Assembly: GCA_016283075.1 (NCBI GenBank) | Contig: JAEEMF010000085.1 | Coordinates: 1 to 45,109 of the forward strand | Length of the DNA stretch: 45,109 nt | Reading direction: 5' to 3' | From: Bacilli bacterium | GTDB lineage: Bacteria > Bacillota_I > Bacilli_A > RF39 > UBA660 | In this document: positions 16,904-25,298 of the stretch, one piece after another | How positions within the stretch are numbered: the stretch's first letter is position 1 | Layout of the letters: each line of letters starts with the position of its first letter | Notes under the pieces: generated by a model | Told to the model about the DNA's origin: nothing | Database searches by the model: none | Seen by the model: the letters and a program-made list of their open reading frames with translations, nothing else | Program-made: the position numbers and the translations under genes

Positions 16904-18166
16904 ATGAAAAAGAAGAAAAAAGATGAAATAGAAATAACTAATTATATAGATGATTTTGACTATGACGACGATGAAAAAGAAGAAAAAGAAGATGCTACAC
17001 TTGAAATAGAAGAAGAAAAAGAAGACGAAATAGAAGAAGAAAATATCGAGAAAAGTATTAGCGAAGATGAAGATAGTGATATCGATCTTGAAGATACTAA
17101 AGAATTTGTTCTTCCAGAAGAAGATGAATATGATGACCCTTTTTCTGATACCGGAGTAGTAAGTTTTGAACCAGAAGATAATATTCCACCTAAGAAAGAA
17201 GAACCTAAAAAAGAAAAAATTAAAAAACCTCGTAAAAGATATAGACTTAAAAAAAGTGCATATATCTTACTAGGAATACTAGTTCTTATAATATTAGTTA
17301 CTACCCTATCTATTAAAGCTTATATAAAACATAAAAACTGGATTAATAGTAATGAATATAAATTACTAGAAAAAGGTTATACCGATAGTGAAGTTAAAGA
17401 AATACTTTCTAGTGAAGACTTAACAAAAATGATGTTAGAAAGAGAATATAATAAAGAAATATTAACATTTATAAAAGAAAAATATTATTTAAATAAAAAC
17501 TTAGATAAATATTTAACATATTATGAAAAGAATCAAAGTAAAACACCTAGTGAAATAGTTACAACTATAAATACTGGTACAGATAAAGACTGGTATTATA
17601 AAACAGTAGAAGCTGATACTACTAAAGGTAATTTAATACTTGTAAATAAATACTTCTATTTAAATGAAGACTTTGTACCAGAAGATTTAACAGCAATTGG
17701 TGTAAAATATGCATATGCTGATAAAAAAGTTACTCCAGAAACAAAAGAAGCTTATGAAAAGTTAGCATCTACTGCTTTAGGAAGTGGTTATAAATTTGTT
17801 GCTGATCAAGGATACCGTTCATATGCTGCCCAAGCAAAAACATATAATAATATTAAGAGTTCTAAAGGACTTGCCGCTGCTGATAAGCAAGCATCAAGAG
17901 CTGGACACTCTGATTATCAAACAGGTCTATCATTAAATGTTAGAATTAACTCAGAAGAAGATAAAGAGAATGCAGTTCAGTGGCTTAGTGAAAATGCTCA
18001 TACTTTTGGATTTATAATTAGATTCCCAAAAGATAAAGAAAACATTACTGGTTTTTCAGCAGATTCAACACACCTTAGATATGTTGGTATAGAAGCTGCA
18101 ACTACTATCTATAATGAAAACTTAACTCTTGAAGAATACTACGCATATTATGTAGATGGAAAATAA
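16904..18166 (+). CDS. Membrane-anchored VanY-like (M15) protein, probably catalytically inactive
   Basis: 420 residues: a very acidic cytoplasmic tail (1-105), a basic stop, one membrane helix (about 119-138), a helical stalk (about 148-210), and a C-terminal VanY/LdcB-type D,D-/L,D-carboxypeptidase domain (about 245-405). The family order is clear: DQGYRSYAAQ, HSDYQTGLSLNV, WLSENAHTFGFIIRFP, FSADSTHLRYVG. The metal ligands of SxHxxGxAxD are changed, however: His is Tyr338, Asp is Asn345, and the catalytic Glu of EPWH is Asp387. Only His390 remains. Peptidoglycan binding without cleavage is the likely reading. The start follows GGTGAT. It overlaps the next gene by 11 nt. Confidence 0.85.
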   Translation: MKKKKKDEIEITNYIDDFDYDDDEKEEKEDATLEIEEEKEDEIEEENIEKSISEDEDSDIDLEDTKEFVLPEEDEYDDPFSDTGVVSFEPEDNIPPKKEEPKKEKIKKPRKRYRLKKSAYILLGILVLIILVTTLSIKAYIKHKNWINSNEYKLLEKGYTDSEVKEILSSEDLTKMMLEREYNKEILTFIKEKYYLNKNLDKYLTYYEKNQSKTPSEIVTTINTGTDKDWYYKTVEADTTKGNLILVNKYFYLNEDFVPEDLTAIGVKYAYADKKVTPETKEAYEKLASTALGSGYKFVADQGYRSYAAQAKTYNNIKSSKGLAAADKQASRAGHSDYQTGLSLNVRINSEEDKENAVQWLSENAHTFGFIIRFPKDKENITGFSADSTHLRYVGIEAATTIYNENLTLEEYYAYYVDGK

Positions 18167-18506
18167 AAGAAAACCAAGACAAATGATTAAAGCCCCTATT
18201 ATCTTTATAGTAATATTAGTAATTTTTATAGTACTAGGATACTTACTTCAAGATAATAGATATCTTAAAATCATTAATAATAATAAATTAAAAAATAAAG
18301 GCTATTCTAATGAAGAAATAATTCTTATAAATAATTATCCTAATTCATTAGAATATGCCTTAAATAATGAGTATAATAAAGATTTAATTACTATTATAAA
18401 AGATGGTAATTATATTGATAGTAATATATACTTATACATAGATTATATAAATACTAATAAGGGCGTAGGTATAAGTACATCAATAGAAATTGTAAACGAA
18501 AAATAG
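18156..18506 (+). CDS. Small membrane protein homologous to the stalk of the preceding VanY-like protein
   Basis: 116 residues with one N-terminal helix (about 12-28) and an outside segment LKNKGYSNEEIILI...EYNKDLITIIKDGNYI...LYIDYINTN. It matches the stalk of the upstream gene (LLEKGYTDSEVKEIL...EYNKEILTFIKEKYYL...LTYYEKN). It lacks the VanY domain. The overlap of 11 nt and the lack of a clear ribosome site suggest coupled translation. It is a candidate partner that pairs with the larger protein through the stalk, or a remnant of duplication. Confidence 0.7.
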   Translation: MENKRKPRQMIKAPIIFIVILVIFIVLGYLLQDNRYLKIINNNKLKNKGYSNEEIILINNYPNSLEYALNNEYNKDLITIIKDGNYIDSNIYLYIDYINTNKGVGISTSIEIVNEK

Positions 18507-18528
18507 GTATTATTAATACCTATTTTTC
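18502..18528. terminator. Bidirectional terminator between VanY-like pair and dpnB
   Basis: AATAGGTAT/ATACCTATT stem with short loop and T-runs on both strands. The stop codon of the plus-strand gene is inside the stem, and the minus-strand endonuclease gene ends at 18530. Confidence 0.85.
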
Positions 18529-18529
18529 T

Positions 18530-19387
18530 TTATTGTAATTTTTCTAATACACCATGTTCTAGATCGTCAATGCTATATAAAGTATCTAATACATTAAATG
18601 TTTCTTCAAGATTTCTTCTGGCATTATTCCATCCGATTCCGTCAGTGAACCATATAAATGTAACACCGTCTACTCTATTTGCTTCTTCGGCAAGCATTTT
18701 ATAACTCCTAGCAGTTTCATTCAATTTAGAACCATTTGATGCGTAGAAGTTTGTTTCAATTACATATATTTGATTATCTGTTTTTATAACAAAATCAAAT
18801 CTTTTTGTTGAAGTATTATCGCCAGACATTGCTGATAAATCAACATTCCATTTTTCTTCAATATCAGTTAAATACATTTCTTTAAAGTAATTAACATCTT
18901 TTTCATATCCAGCAGAAACAATAAAGTCCTCTACTAAATTTTCCATTAAATGTCCACCGCGATTTTTTCTACCATTTGAATCTAATCCTACTTCAACACC
19001 TAGTAAATAATCATATAAATTATTAATAATATGATGCTGCAACAATTCAAATAATCCAGTATTTCTCATAAATACAACATAATCTTCTATATCATATGTT
19101 AATCTATCAAAATTAAATAAGAACTCACCATCTTGATTCTTAACAAATATTTCATTTGATCTAACAGCAAGAAGTAAAGGAATTACTTCAAGAGTATCTG
19201 GATACTTTGCAACAATCCTTTTAAATTCTTCTTCAATGTTTTGAATACCAATTAAAGAATTTAAAATGTTAATTTCAACTCTATATTTATTAGCTTTTTC
19301 ATATATCTTTTCAAAATCAACATAATAATCATAAGTTGAAATACTTGATTTAAATTTACTTAACCATTCATCAAAATTTCTTTTCAT
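18530..19387 (-). CDS. dpnB: Type II restriction endonuclease, DpnII/MboI family (GATC)
   Basis: 285 residues, close to the 288 of R.DpnII. The N-terminal part is helical. The C-terminal PD-(D/E)XK-like core includes KRFDFVIKTDNQIYVIETNF, followed by SKLNETARSYKMLAEEAN and VTFIWFTDGIGWNNARRNLE, conserved in this family. It cuts unmethylated GATC. The ATG overlaps the stop of the second methylase gene (ATGA), giving coupled expression last in the order dpnM-dpnA-dpnB, so methylation precedes cutting. The symbol follows the DpnII system by similarity. Confidence 0.92.
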   Translation of the reverse strand: MKRNFDEWLSKFKSSISTYDYYVDFEKIYEKANKYRVEINILNSLIGIQNIEEEFKRIVAKYPDTLEVIPLLLAVRSNEIFVKNQDGEFLFNFDRLTYDIEDYVVFMRNTGLFELLQHHIINNLYDYLLGVEVGLDSNGRKNRGGHLMENLVEDFIVSAGYEKDVNYFKEMYLTDIEEKWNVDLSAMSGDNTSTKRFDFVIKTDNQIYVIETNFYASNGSKLNETARSYKMLAEEANRVDGVTFIWFTDGIGWNNARRNLEETFNVLDTLYSIDDLEHGVLEKLQ

Positions 19388-20142
19388 TTTTGTTCCTTTC
19401 TTCGAATTGTAATATCTAGATATTTTTTTTCTAATTCGATACCAATGTATTTTCTATTAAGCTTATTCGCTACAATCCCAGTTGTACCACTACCATTAAA
19501 AGGATCAAGTATTAAGTCTCCTTCATTGGTAGATGCAAGAATAAGTTTTTCAAGAATAACACTTGGTTTTTGTGTAGGGTGTTTACCATATTTTTTTTCG
19601 CTAGGTTTTGTTAGTGATGATTCCCATACATCCTTGGCTTGTTTTCCACCATTTTGAGTTTTCATTAAATCATAGTTAAATGTATGTCTAGCATACTTAA
19701 TATCTTTTTTTGCCCATAGGATTGTTTCTGTTGAGTGAACAAAATATCTGCAGCTTATATTAGGAGGAGGATTTAATTTTTTCCAAGTAATATTATTAAT
19801 TATCTTGAATCCTTCTTGTTCAAGAGCCATACCTATTGAATAAATATTATGTAATGTACCACTAATCCAAATAGTTCCATTATCTTTTAATACCTTATAA
19901 CAAAGTCTAATCCATTTACGATTAAACTTATGTTTTTCTTCAATAGATATTTTTTTATCCCAATCTCCTTTATTAACTGATACCATTTTACCGCCACTAC
20001 ATGATATTCCATCACCAGATAAAAAATATGGTGGGTCTGCAAATATCATATCAACACTCTTGGGTTCAATCTTTTTTAATTCTTTAAAAGAATCACCATG
20101 AATCAACTTAAAGTCATCACTACCATAATAAAATGTTCCCAT
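19384..20142 (-). CDS. dpnA: Second adenine methyltransferase of the DpnII system (DpnA-like)
   Basis: 252 residues, beta-group order of motifs. The catalytic DPPYF (in VDMIFADPPYFLSGDG) is near the N-terminus and the SAM-binding LILDPFNGSGTTGIVA near the C-terminus. KKYGKHPTQKPSVILEKLI is typical of this group. In DpnII-type systems this enzyme also modifies single-stranded GATC, useful for incoming DNA. GGGGGT precedes the ATG. It overlaps the endonuclease gene by 4 nt and follows dam by 27 nt. Confidence 0.92.
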   Translation of the reverse strand: MGTFYYGSDDFKLIHGDSFKELKKIEPKSVDMIFADPPYFLSGDGISCSGGKMVSVNKGDWDKKISIEEKHKFNRKWIRLCYKVLKDNGTIWISGTLHNIYSIGMALEQEGFKIINNITWKKLNPPPNISCRYFVHSTETILWAKKDIKYARHTFNYDLMKTQNGGKQAKDVWESSLTKPSEKKYGKHPTQKPSVILEKLILASTNEGDLILDPFNGSGTTGIVANKLNRKYIGIELEKKYLDITIRRKEQK

Positions 20143-20169
20143 TAATAACCCCCTACATTAATATATATA

Positions 20170-21030
20170 CTACATTTGTTCTTGAAAATCCTTTTTGTTT
20201 TTGTAATTAGTTATAATAACTTCTTCAACTAAACCTCTATTTTTAGCTTTAGCACCAATATTTCTCTGAGCAGATACATAATTAAAATTATAATCTTTAT
20301 ATAATTCTTTTATTAAAGATGTATTGTAATTTGAAAGCATTACATAACATCCTCTTTTATCTAATTCTTTAAATAATTCAGCAAGTCTTTTTTGTTCATC
20401 CTTACCAAATCCATTTTCAGTATAACTATTAAATGTAGAAGTATCTGAATCATAAGGAGGATCTAAATAAATGAAATCTCCTTTTTTTGCATTTTTAACA
20501 GATTCAGCAAAATCTGTTGATAATAGTTTTATATCATTAAAGTTTAGTAAACAATGAATAATACCTAAATTAGGCCCATCATAAGTATTAACTTTTGATT
20601 TTTTACCAGATGGTACGTTAAATTCATTTTTACTATTAACTCTATATAACCCATTAAAACATGCTTTATTTAAATAGATTGTTCTTGCTGCTCTCTTGTA
20701 ATCAGCTAGTTTACTGAATTTCTTTTTATTTCTATCTAAATCTCTAATTTCATAGTAATAATCTTCTGAATGATTTGTTTCATGTTTATTTAATTCTGCA
20801 CACATATTAGAAAATTTATTTTCATCTTTAATACATTCATATACATTCATTAATTCAGTATTGTAATCATTGATTACAGCTTTCTTAGGTTGTAACTCAT
20901 ATAATAGAGCTCCACCACCGACAAATGGTTCGTAATATGTTTTATAATCTTCTGGAACTAAGTCAACAAGTTTATCAATAATTGATCTCTTGCCACCAGC
21001 CCATTTTACAAATGGTTTTGCTTTTAGCAT
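20170..21030 (-). CDS. dpnM: DNA adenine methyltransferase (Dam/DpnM type, GATC)
   Basis: 286 residues. Alpha-group N6-adenine methylase: the SAM motif FVKWAGGKRSIIDKL and YEPFVGGGALLYEL at the N-terminus, catalytic FIYLDPPYDSD at about 190, and the target-recognition region between. It protects GATC from the downstream endonuclease. The track start GTG 21039 lies within the GAGGTG Shine-Dalgarno site; ATG 21030 is preferred. First gene of the dpnM-dpnA-dpnB operon with its own extended -10. Confidence 0.94.
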   Translation of the reverse strand: MLKAKPFVKWAGGKRSIIDKLVDLVPEDYKTYYEPFVGGGALLYELQPKKAVINDYNTELMNVYECIKDENKFSNMCAELNKHETNHSEDYYYEIRDLDRNKKKFSKLADYKRAARTIYLNKACFNGLYRVNSKNEFNVPSGKKSKVNTYDGPNLGIIHCLLNFNDIKLLSTDFAESVKNAKKGDFIYLDPPYDSDTSTFNSYTENGFGKDEQKRLAELFKELDKRGCYVMLSNYNTSLIKELYKDYNFNYVSAQRNIGAKAKNRGLVEEVIITNYKNKKDFQEQM

Positions 21031-21052
21031 GCTATGCACCTCACTATAAAAT

Positions 21053-21061
21053 ATTATATCA
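21053..21061 (-). promoter_or_regulatory. Extended -10 promoter (TGATATAAT) of the DpnII operon
   Basis: TGATATAAT on the minus strand, 22 nt before ATG 21030. Confidence 0.55.
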
Positions 21062-21104
21062 TAATAAAACCCTACTCTTTTATATAAATGTTTTATTTTT
21101 AAAC

Positions 21105-21140
21105 AAAAAATCCCTACATTTTTCTTGTTTGCAGGGATTT
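21105..21140 (-). terminator. Terminator of dacA
   Basis: AAATCCCTGCA/TGTAGGGATTT stem (one G-T pair) and TTTTTTG on the minus strand. It overlaps the dacA stop codon. Confidence 0.85.
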
Positions 21141-22347
21141 ATTCTTTATTTTTTTTCTTTTTAATTGCTACAATTGTAATAGCAAAAAATCCTATTACTA
21201 TAGCACCAAATGTTATATATCCTTTATTTTCATGAATAAATCTAAGTATAGAAAAATCTAACTTTTCTTCAAGTACTATATCAATAGTATCCATTACTTT
21301 ATCATCTAGGATTACACTTATAGTACCAAGTTTAGTACCCTTTTCCATATTAGTTAATATTAGATTAGTACCTTCATACTTAAGTTTAACTTTTTCTTTA
21401 CTAAATGTATTTTCTAAATATGCTTTAACATCTTCTTTAGCTTTAAATTCTACATATAAAACTTTAGCATATTTAGTAGGTATTTTAATAAGTAAATCAC
21501 CTTTATCTACTAAGTTATGATATTTATAGTTAGTAAAATAATAATTATAAATATCATGAGCATCTTTTAAATGATTATACTTAGTATCTGTAGATGCATT
21601 AGTAGTTATAAGTAAATAACTAATATCATTTTCTTCATCATATGCGGTAGATGCAAGGCATCTTCCAGCATTAATAGTATAACCGGTTTTACCTCCAGTA
21701 ACACCTTTTAAATCAACTTTATAATAATCAGCAGTTTCTCTCATAGATGAAGATACTTTATGCTTACCATTTGATGATGTATAACTTGTAGCTTCAAATA
21801 TTTCTTTAAACTTTTCATTTTTTAAAGCATATTTTAAAAGTATTGCCATATCAGTAAGTGTTGATTTTTGTCCTGATTCATCAAGCCCAGTTACATTAGT
21901 AAAATGAGTATTTGTCATACCAAGTTCAGTAGCTTTCTTATTCATTAGATCAACAAAGATATTTAATGAATTAGTTGTATTGAAAGCAAGTATCTGCGCT
22001 GCATCTGCAGCACTTGGTAAAAAAGTTATATATAGTAAATCATTAATAGTTAATTTTTCATAAATAGAAATACCTGCAGTAGCAGCACCAGTACCTACTA
22101 AATTACTTATCATCATATTAGAAATACTAGCCTGCTTATTATAATCTTCATTTTCTTCAAGAGCTACTAATACTGTCATAATTTTAGTTAAGCTTGCTAT
22201 TGAAGTATTAGCATCTTTATTCTTTTCAAAGATAAGTGTATCTTCATTCATATTATATAAAACAGCATTTTTACTATTAATATCTAGTGCATAGCAGTTA
22301 CTAATAGATACTAAAAATAAACATACTACTAATAATACCTTTTTCAT
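21139..22347 (-). CDS. dacA: D-alanyl-D-alanine carboxypeptidase (PBP5/DacA type, S11)
   Basis: 402 residues. Exported serine enzyme that removes the terminal D-Ala of peptidoglycan stems. Signal peptide MKKVLLVVCLFLVSISNCYA, catalytic SLTK (52-55), and KTGYT are clear. The second motif reads LPSAADAA, where the usual SxN has Ala in place of Asn. A beta-rich C-terminal domain and a final membrane helix (about 375-397) with a KKKK tail anchor it, as expected. The promoter is TGTTATAAT and the gene forms its own unit. Confidence 0.92.
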   Translation of the reverse strand: MKKVLLVVCLFLVSISNCYALDINSKNAVLYNMNEDTLIFEKNKDANTSIASLTKIMTVLVALEENEDYNKQASISNMMISNLVGTGAATAGISIYEKLTINDLLYITFLPSAADAAQILAFNTTNSLNIFVDLMNKKATELGMTNTHFTNVTGLDESGQKSTLTDMAILLKYALKNEKFKEIFEATSYTSSNGKHKVSSSMRETADYYKVDLKGVTGGKTGYTINAGRCLASTAYDEENDISYLLITTNASTDTKYNHLKDAHDIYNYYFTNYKYHNLVDKGDLLIKIPTKYAKVLYVEFKAKEDVKAYLENTFSKEKVKLKYEGTNLILTNMEKGTKLGTISVILDDKVMDTIDIVLEEKLDFSILRFIHENKGYITFGAIVIGFFAITIVAIKKKKNKE

Positions 22348-22362
22348 ATTATCACCTATTTA

Positions 22363-22371
22363 ATTATAACA
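22363..22371 (-). promoter_or_regulatory. Extended -10 promoter (TGTTATAAT) of dacA
   Basis: Exact TGTTATAAT directly after the T-run of the upstream terminator, 16 nt before the ATG. Confidence 0.6.
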
Positions 22372-22404
22372 AAAAAAGAGTAATTATTAAATAAATAATT
22401 ACTC
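22370..22404 (-). terminator. Terminator of the two-gene unit 24140-22419
   Basis: GAGTAATTATT/AATAATTACTC 11-bp stem and TTTTTTT on the minus strand, 14 nt past the stop. Confidence 0.85.
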
Positions 22405-22418
22405 CTTATATGTAAAGA

Positions 22419-23183
22419 TTAACCATAATATCTTTTAATATCAATCCAAGGTTTTTTAATAATTAAATGGGAATCAATATCTTTATAGTTACCAGGTAAT
22501 TTATATTCTTTGCTAAATACTTTACTTACTTCTTCTGCAACTTTATATTTCTCATTTATATAGTTTTCAAATTCAATATAAGAATTATTAATTTTATTTT
22601 CTAAACCTTCAATTATTCTTTCATTTTTTCTTTTCTTTAGATTTAAGAAACCATTACTAGCACACTGTGCTATTTCAAGTTCTCTATTTAATCTTTCAAT
22701 ATAATCCAAACTATGTCTATATGGAATATCACTATCATTTTCAAAAGCCTTACAAATAGTAATTACTGGTTTTTTAACAGTTTCTTCATCGAATGATTGT
22801 TTACCAAGTCTTGCTGAATAAATAGAAAATCTTCTTGGTTCTATTAAAGTATCATCATCATAAGTACATCTAAACGAAAAAATATCTCCATTTATAGTAA
22901 AGATTAATCTATCAGAATCAATATTTGATTTATCAAATAATTTTTCAGCTCTCCATATAATATTATGTTTTGCTACTTCATATAAATTAGTATCTTTAAA
23001 TAAATCATCTAAATCTTCTCTATCAAATACTGATACATCTAAATCTATTAAGCTTTTTAAGAAATCATCTTGATCTTTTGTAATACTATTTCTAAATTCT
23101 TTTAATGCTTCTATAGCTTTATTTTTTGTATTATTTCTAATTTCTTCTATGGAAGACTTATCATTTAAAATTTGTATTTCCAT
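22419..23183 (-). CDS. Unknown soluble protein with coiled-coil C-terminus
   Basis: 254 residues, no membrane segment. A middle beta segment (LIFTINGDIFSFRCTYDDDT) is followed by a long charged helix (about 165-230) likely to form a coiled coil. No family recognised. GGAAGTGA precedes the ATG. It begins 12 nt after the membrane-protein gene at 23196-24140 and shares its terminator, so the two probably act together, perhaps the soluble protein at the membrane surface. Confidence 0.55.
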   Translation of the reverse strand: MEIQILNDKSSIEEIRNNTKNKAIEALKEFRNSITKDQDDFLKSLIDLDVSVFDREDLDDLFKDTNLYEVAKHNIIWRAEKLFDKSNIDSDRLIFTINGDIFSFRCTYDDDTLIEPRRFSIYSARLGKQSFDEETVKKPVITICKAFENDSDIPYRHSLDYIERLNRELEIAQCASNGFLNLKKRKNERIIEGLENKINNSYIEFENYINEKYKVAEEVSKVFSKEYKLPGNYKDIDSHLIIKKPWIDIKRYYG

Positions 23184-23195
23184 AAAATCACTTCC

Positions 23196-24140
23196 TTATT
23201 TTAAGTATTCTCCTTTTATTCTTTTTTTAATATCTAAACCATATAGTAATATATAGTCTTCTTTATTATATTTTTTCTTATTTTGTAAATCATCTTTTAC
23301 TTTATCTAAATATTTTATAATAGAAGCTTGCTTCTTATTTAAATAGATAAAATTACTTCTTACTAAATATATACATGTATATAAATATAATGGATATAAA
23401 AAGGAAAAAATACCTAGAATGACATGTAATATTAAGTAATCGTTATTAGCACTCTTAATCCATAAATTATATGAAATAATAGAAAGTGCCAAAGACGCTA
23501 CTATTATAATAAGATATCTTTTAAAGTCAATCCTTTTTATATATATATTTAAAATATTTGTAACAAGTACTGTTATTACAATAAGTAATAAAGATAAAAG
23601 AATACTTGCTATAATAGGAATATCAATTTTAAGTACTGAGAATACTTGAATACCATAAATAATTGTAGTAAGTGAGGCTGGTATAAAAGAAGCATATTTA
23701 TAAACTCGTCCGTATTTATGAGTAACTTCTTTTTTTAGTTCTAAATAAAACTTATTTAAAACTTTACCATAAGCGTAACTAGTTGAAAAATAATTATCTA
23801 GTTCTTCTAGTGACTTACCCTCATCTATTAACTCTTTAAGTGAGTTATAACATAACTTTTCATAATCACATAGTTTATCTATATTAGTATTATTTACTTT
23901 TATATAAGATAAACTATCTTCTTTTTTTATAGTAAAGTATTTTTTATTTATTAAATCCATACATGTTACTTTAAAAAGTTTATATGGAGATACTTTACCA
24001 TAGGTATAAAGCATTACTGCAGCTTTTTCTTCTATATCTTCATATTTACTTTTTTTCATAATAGTTAAGTAAAAATTAAGTATTATTATAAATAAAATAT
24101 AAATAAATATTAATATTATTGCATAAATATTATTAATCAT
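23196..24140 (-). CDS. Multi-pass membrane protein resembling the DUF2207 C-terminal region
   Basis: 314 residues. An N-terminal helix (about 4-26) is followed by a roughly 120-residue cytoplasmic segment of winged-helix-like character (SPYKLFKVTCMDLINKKYFT, then YEKLCYNSLKELI), then four or so helices between about 150 and 265. This layout resembles the C-terminal part of DUF2207 (YciQ-like) membrane proteins, without the usual N-terminal outside domain. Function unknown. AAGGAGAA precedes the ATG. Cotranscribed with the 254-residue gene. Confidence 0.55.
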   Translation of the reverse strand: MINNIYAIILIFIYILFIIILNFYLTIMKKSKYEDIEEKAAVMLYTYGKVSPYKLFKVTCMDLINKKYFTIKKEDSLSYIKVNNTNIDKLCDYEKLCYNSLKELIDEGKSLEELDNYFSTSYAYGKVLNKFYLELKKEVTHKYGRVYKYASFIPASLTTIIYGIQVFSVLKIDIPIIASILLSLLLIVITVLVTNILNIYIKRIDFKRYLIIIVASLALSIISYNLWIKSANNDYLILHVILGIFSFLYPLYLYTCIYLVRSNFIYLNKKQASIIKYLDKVKDDLQNKKKYNKEDYILLYGLDIKKRIKGEYLK

Positions 24141-24171
24141 TTTAATTCTCCTTAGTAATTTTTATAAAATT

Positions 24172-24180
24172 ATTATATCA
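24172..24180 (-). promoter_or_regulatory. Extended -10 promoter (TGATATAAT) of the DUF2207-like gene
   Basis: TGATATAAT follows the T-run of the rhuM-fic terminator; 31 nt before the ATG. Confidence 0.55.
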
Positions 24181-24183
24181 TAT

Positions 24184-24210
24184 AAAAAAGAAAGAATAAC
24201 TTTCTTTTTT
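24184..24210 (-). terminator. Terminator of the RhuM-Fic gene
   Basis: AAAAAAGAAAG/CTTTCTTTTTT stem; A/T-rich but 11 bp long, overlapping the stop codon. Confidence 0.6.
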
Positions 24211-25165
24211 AGCTTACTAAGAAATTCATAACTAAATCTATTAGAATATTTTTTTCTTGTGGATTAGACTGGGCAATTAATAAAGTTAATGCAACTAAAG
24301 TATTATTATCTATTATTTGTTTTCCATCTTTATACAAAATATTATAAAAATCTAAAAAGTAGATAAATAAAGTTGCCGCTATTCTTTTGTTTCCATCAAT
24401 AAAGGTATGATTCTTTGTTATTAAGTATAAAAAATTAGCTGCTTTTTCTTCTACTAGTGGATATAAATCTTTACCATCAAAAGATTGATAAAGGTTTCCT
24501 ATTATAGCTTCTAGGCCTCTATTTCTTTCAAGAGCAAACAGATTACTATCGCTATTAAATCTTAATTTGTTTATTATTTCTATACACGATTCATAGGTTA
24601 TTTTATCATTTGATGTTGTACCTTTAGGCCTTACTACAGCTTTATGATCATAATTATCAAGTAGATTTAATGCATTTGAATAATTATTTATTACTTTTAT
24701 TATTCCTTGCGCCTCATCACCATCTAATTTATGATCTATTCTTCCTGCTATATCAATTAATTTAACAGTCTTTTCTAAATACTCTAGTCTTTTTTGGTTA
24801 ACAGCGTATCCTTTTAACATATAATCTTTTAAAACTTTATTAGCCCATCTTCTAAAGTCTATACCTTTTTGACTTTTTACTCTATAGCCAACACTTATTA
24901 TTACATCTAAATTGTAATAATCTAGCTCTCTAGTCTGAGTTTTATCAGACATATATCCATGTTTAGTGGTATGTGCAAATTTTGCACATACATCCTTTTT
25001 ATTCAATTCTTTATCTTTAAAAATGTTATTAATGTGCTTAGTAATAACGGTTCTGTCTCTATCAAATAACTTAGACATTTGATCTAGTGATAACCACACA
25101 GTTTCATCTTTCATATTTACTTCTAATTTTACATCTTGATTATTAAATATTATTATTTCATTCAT
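24209..25165 (-). CDS. RhuM-family / Fic-Doc fusion protein
   Basis: 318 residues, two parts. Residues 1-130 match the RhuM (virulence protein RhuM) family: ETVWLSLDQMSKLFDRDRTV, SVGYRVKSQKGIDFRRWANK, YMLKGYAVNQKRLE. The C-terminal 120 residues are a Fic/Doc domain with HTFIDGNKR (253-261), the Doc-like HxFxDGNKR form. Doc phosphorylates EF-Tu and true Fic enzymes AMPylate targets; which applies here is open. No Phd-like antitoxin gene is adjacent. GGAGAT precedes the ATG. Upstream lies a LexA-like promoter and a structured RNA ended by a terminator. Confidence 0.85.
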   Translation of the reverse strand: MNEIIIFNNQDVKLEVNMKDETVWLSLDQMSKLFDRDRTVITKHINNIFKDKELNKKDVCAKFAHTTKHGYMSDKTQTRELDYYNLDVIISVGYRVKSQKGIDFRRWANKVLKDYMLKGYAVNQKRLEYLEKTVKLIDIAGRIDHKLDGDEAQGIIKVINNYSNALNLLDNYDHKAVVRPKGTTSNDKITYESCIEIINKLRFNSDSNLFALERNRGLEAIIGNLYQSFDGKDLYPLVEEKAANFLYLITKNHTFIDGNKRIAATLFIYFLDFYNILYKDGKQIIDNNTLVALTLLIAQSNPQEKNILIDLVMNFLVS

Positions 25166-25250
25166 TTATTTATCTCCTTTCCTTCTAAAAATAAATTGAT
25201 TTAATAACATACATCATTATTTAAAAAACTTATTACCTCCTTTCTTTAAA

Positions 25251-25298
25251 CAAAAAAGGAGCATACCTCCTCCTCTTTCGAAAAGAAAGTATACTCCC
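25251..25298 (-). terminator. Terminator/attenuator between the leader RNA and rhuM-fic
   Basis: GGAGTATAC/GTATGCTCC 9-bp outer stem (one G-T pair) with an inner CTTT/AAAG stem, then TTTTTTG on the minus strand, 86 nt before the rhuM-fic ATG. Confidence 0.8.

Noticed and set aside
20165-20182. Another GAACAAATG box between dam and dpnA
   Set aside because: It is GAACAAATGTAG, coding for the last residues of the methylase, lacks the second half of the palindrome and has no clear promoter around it.
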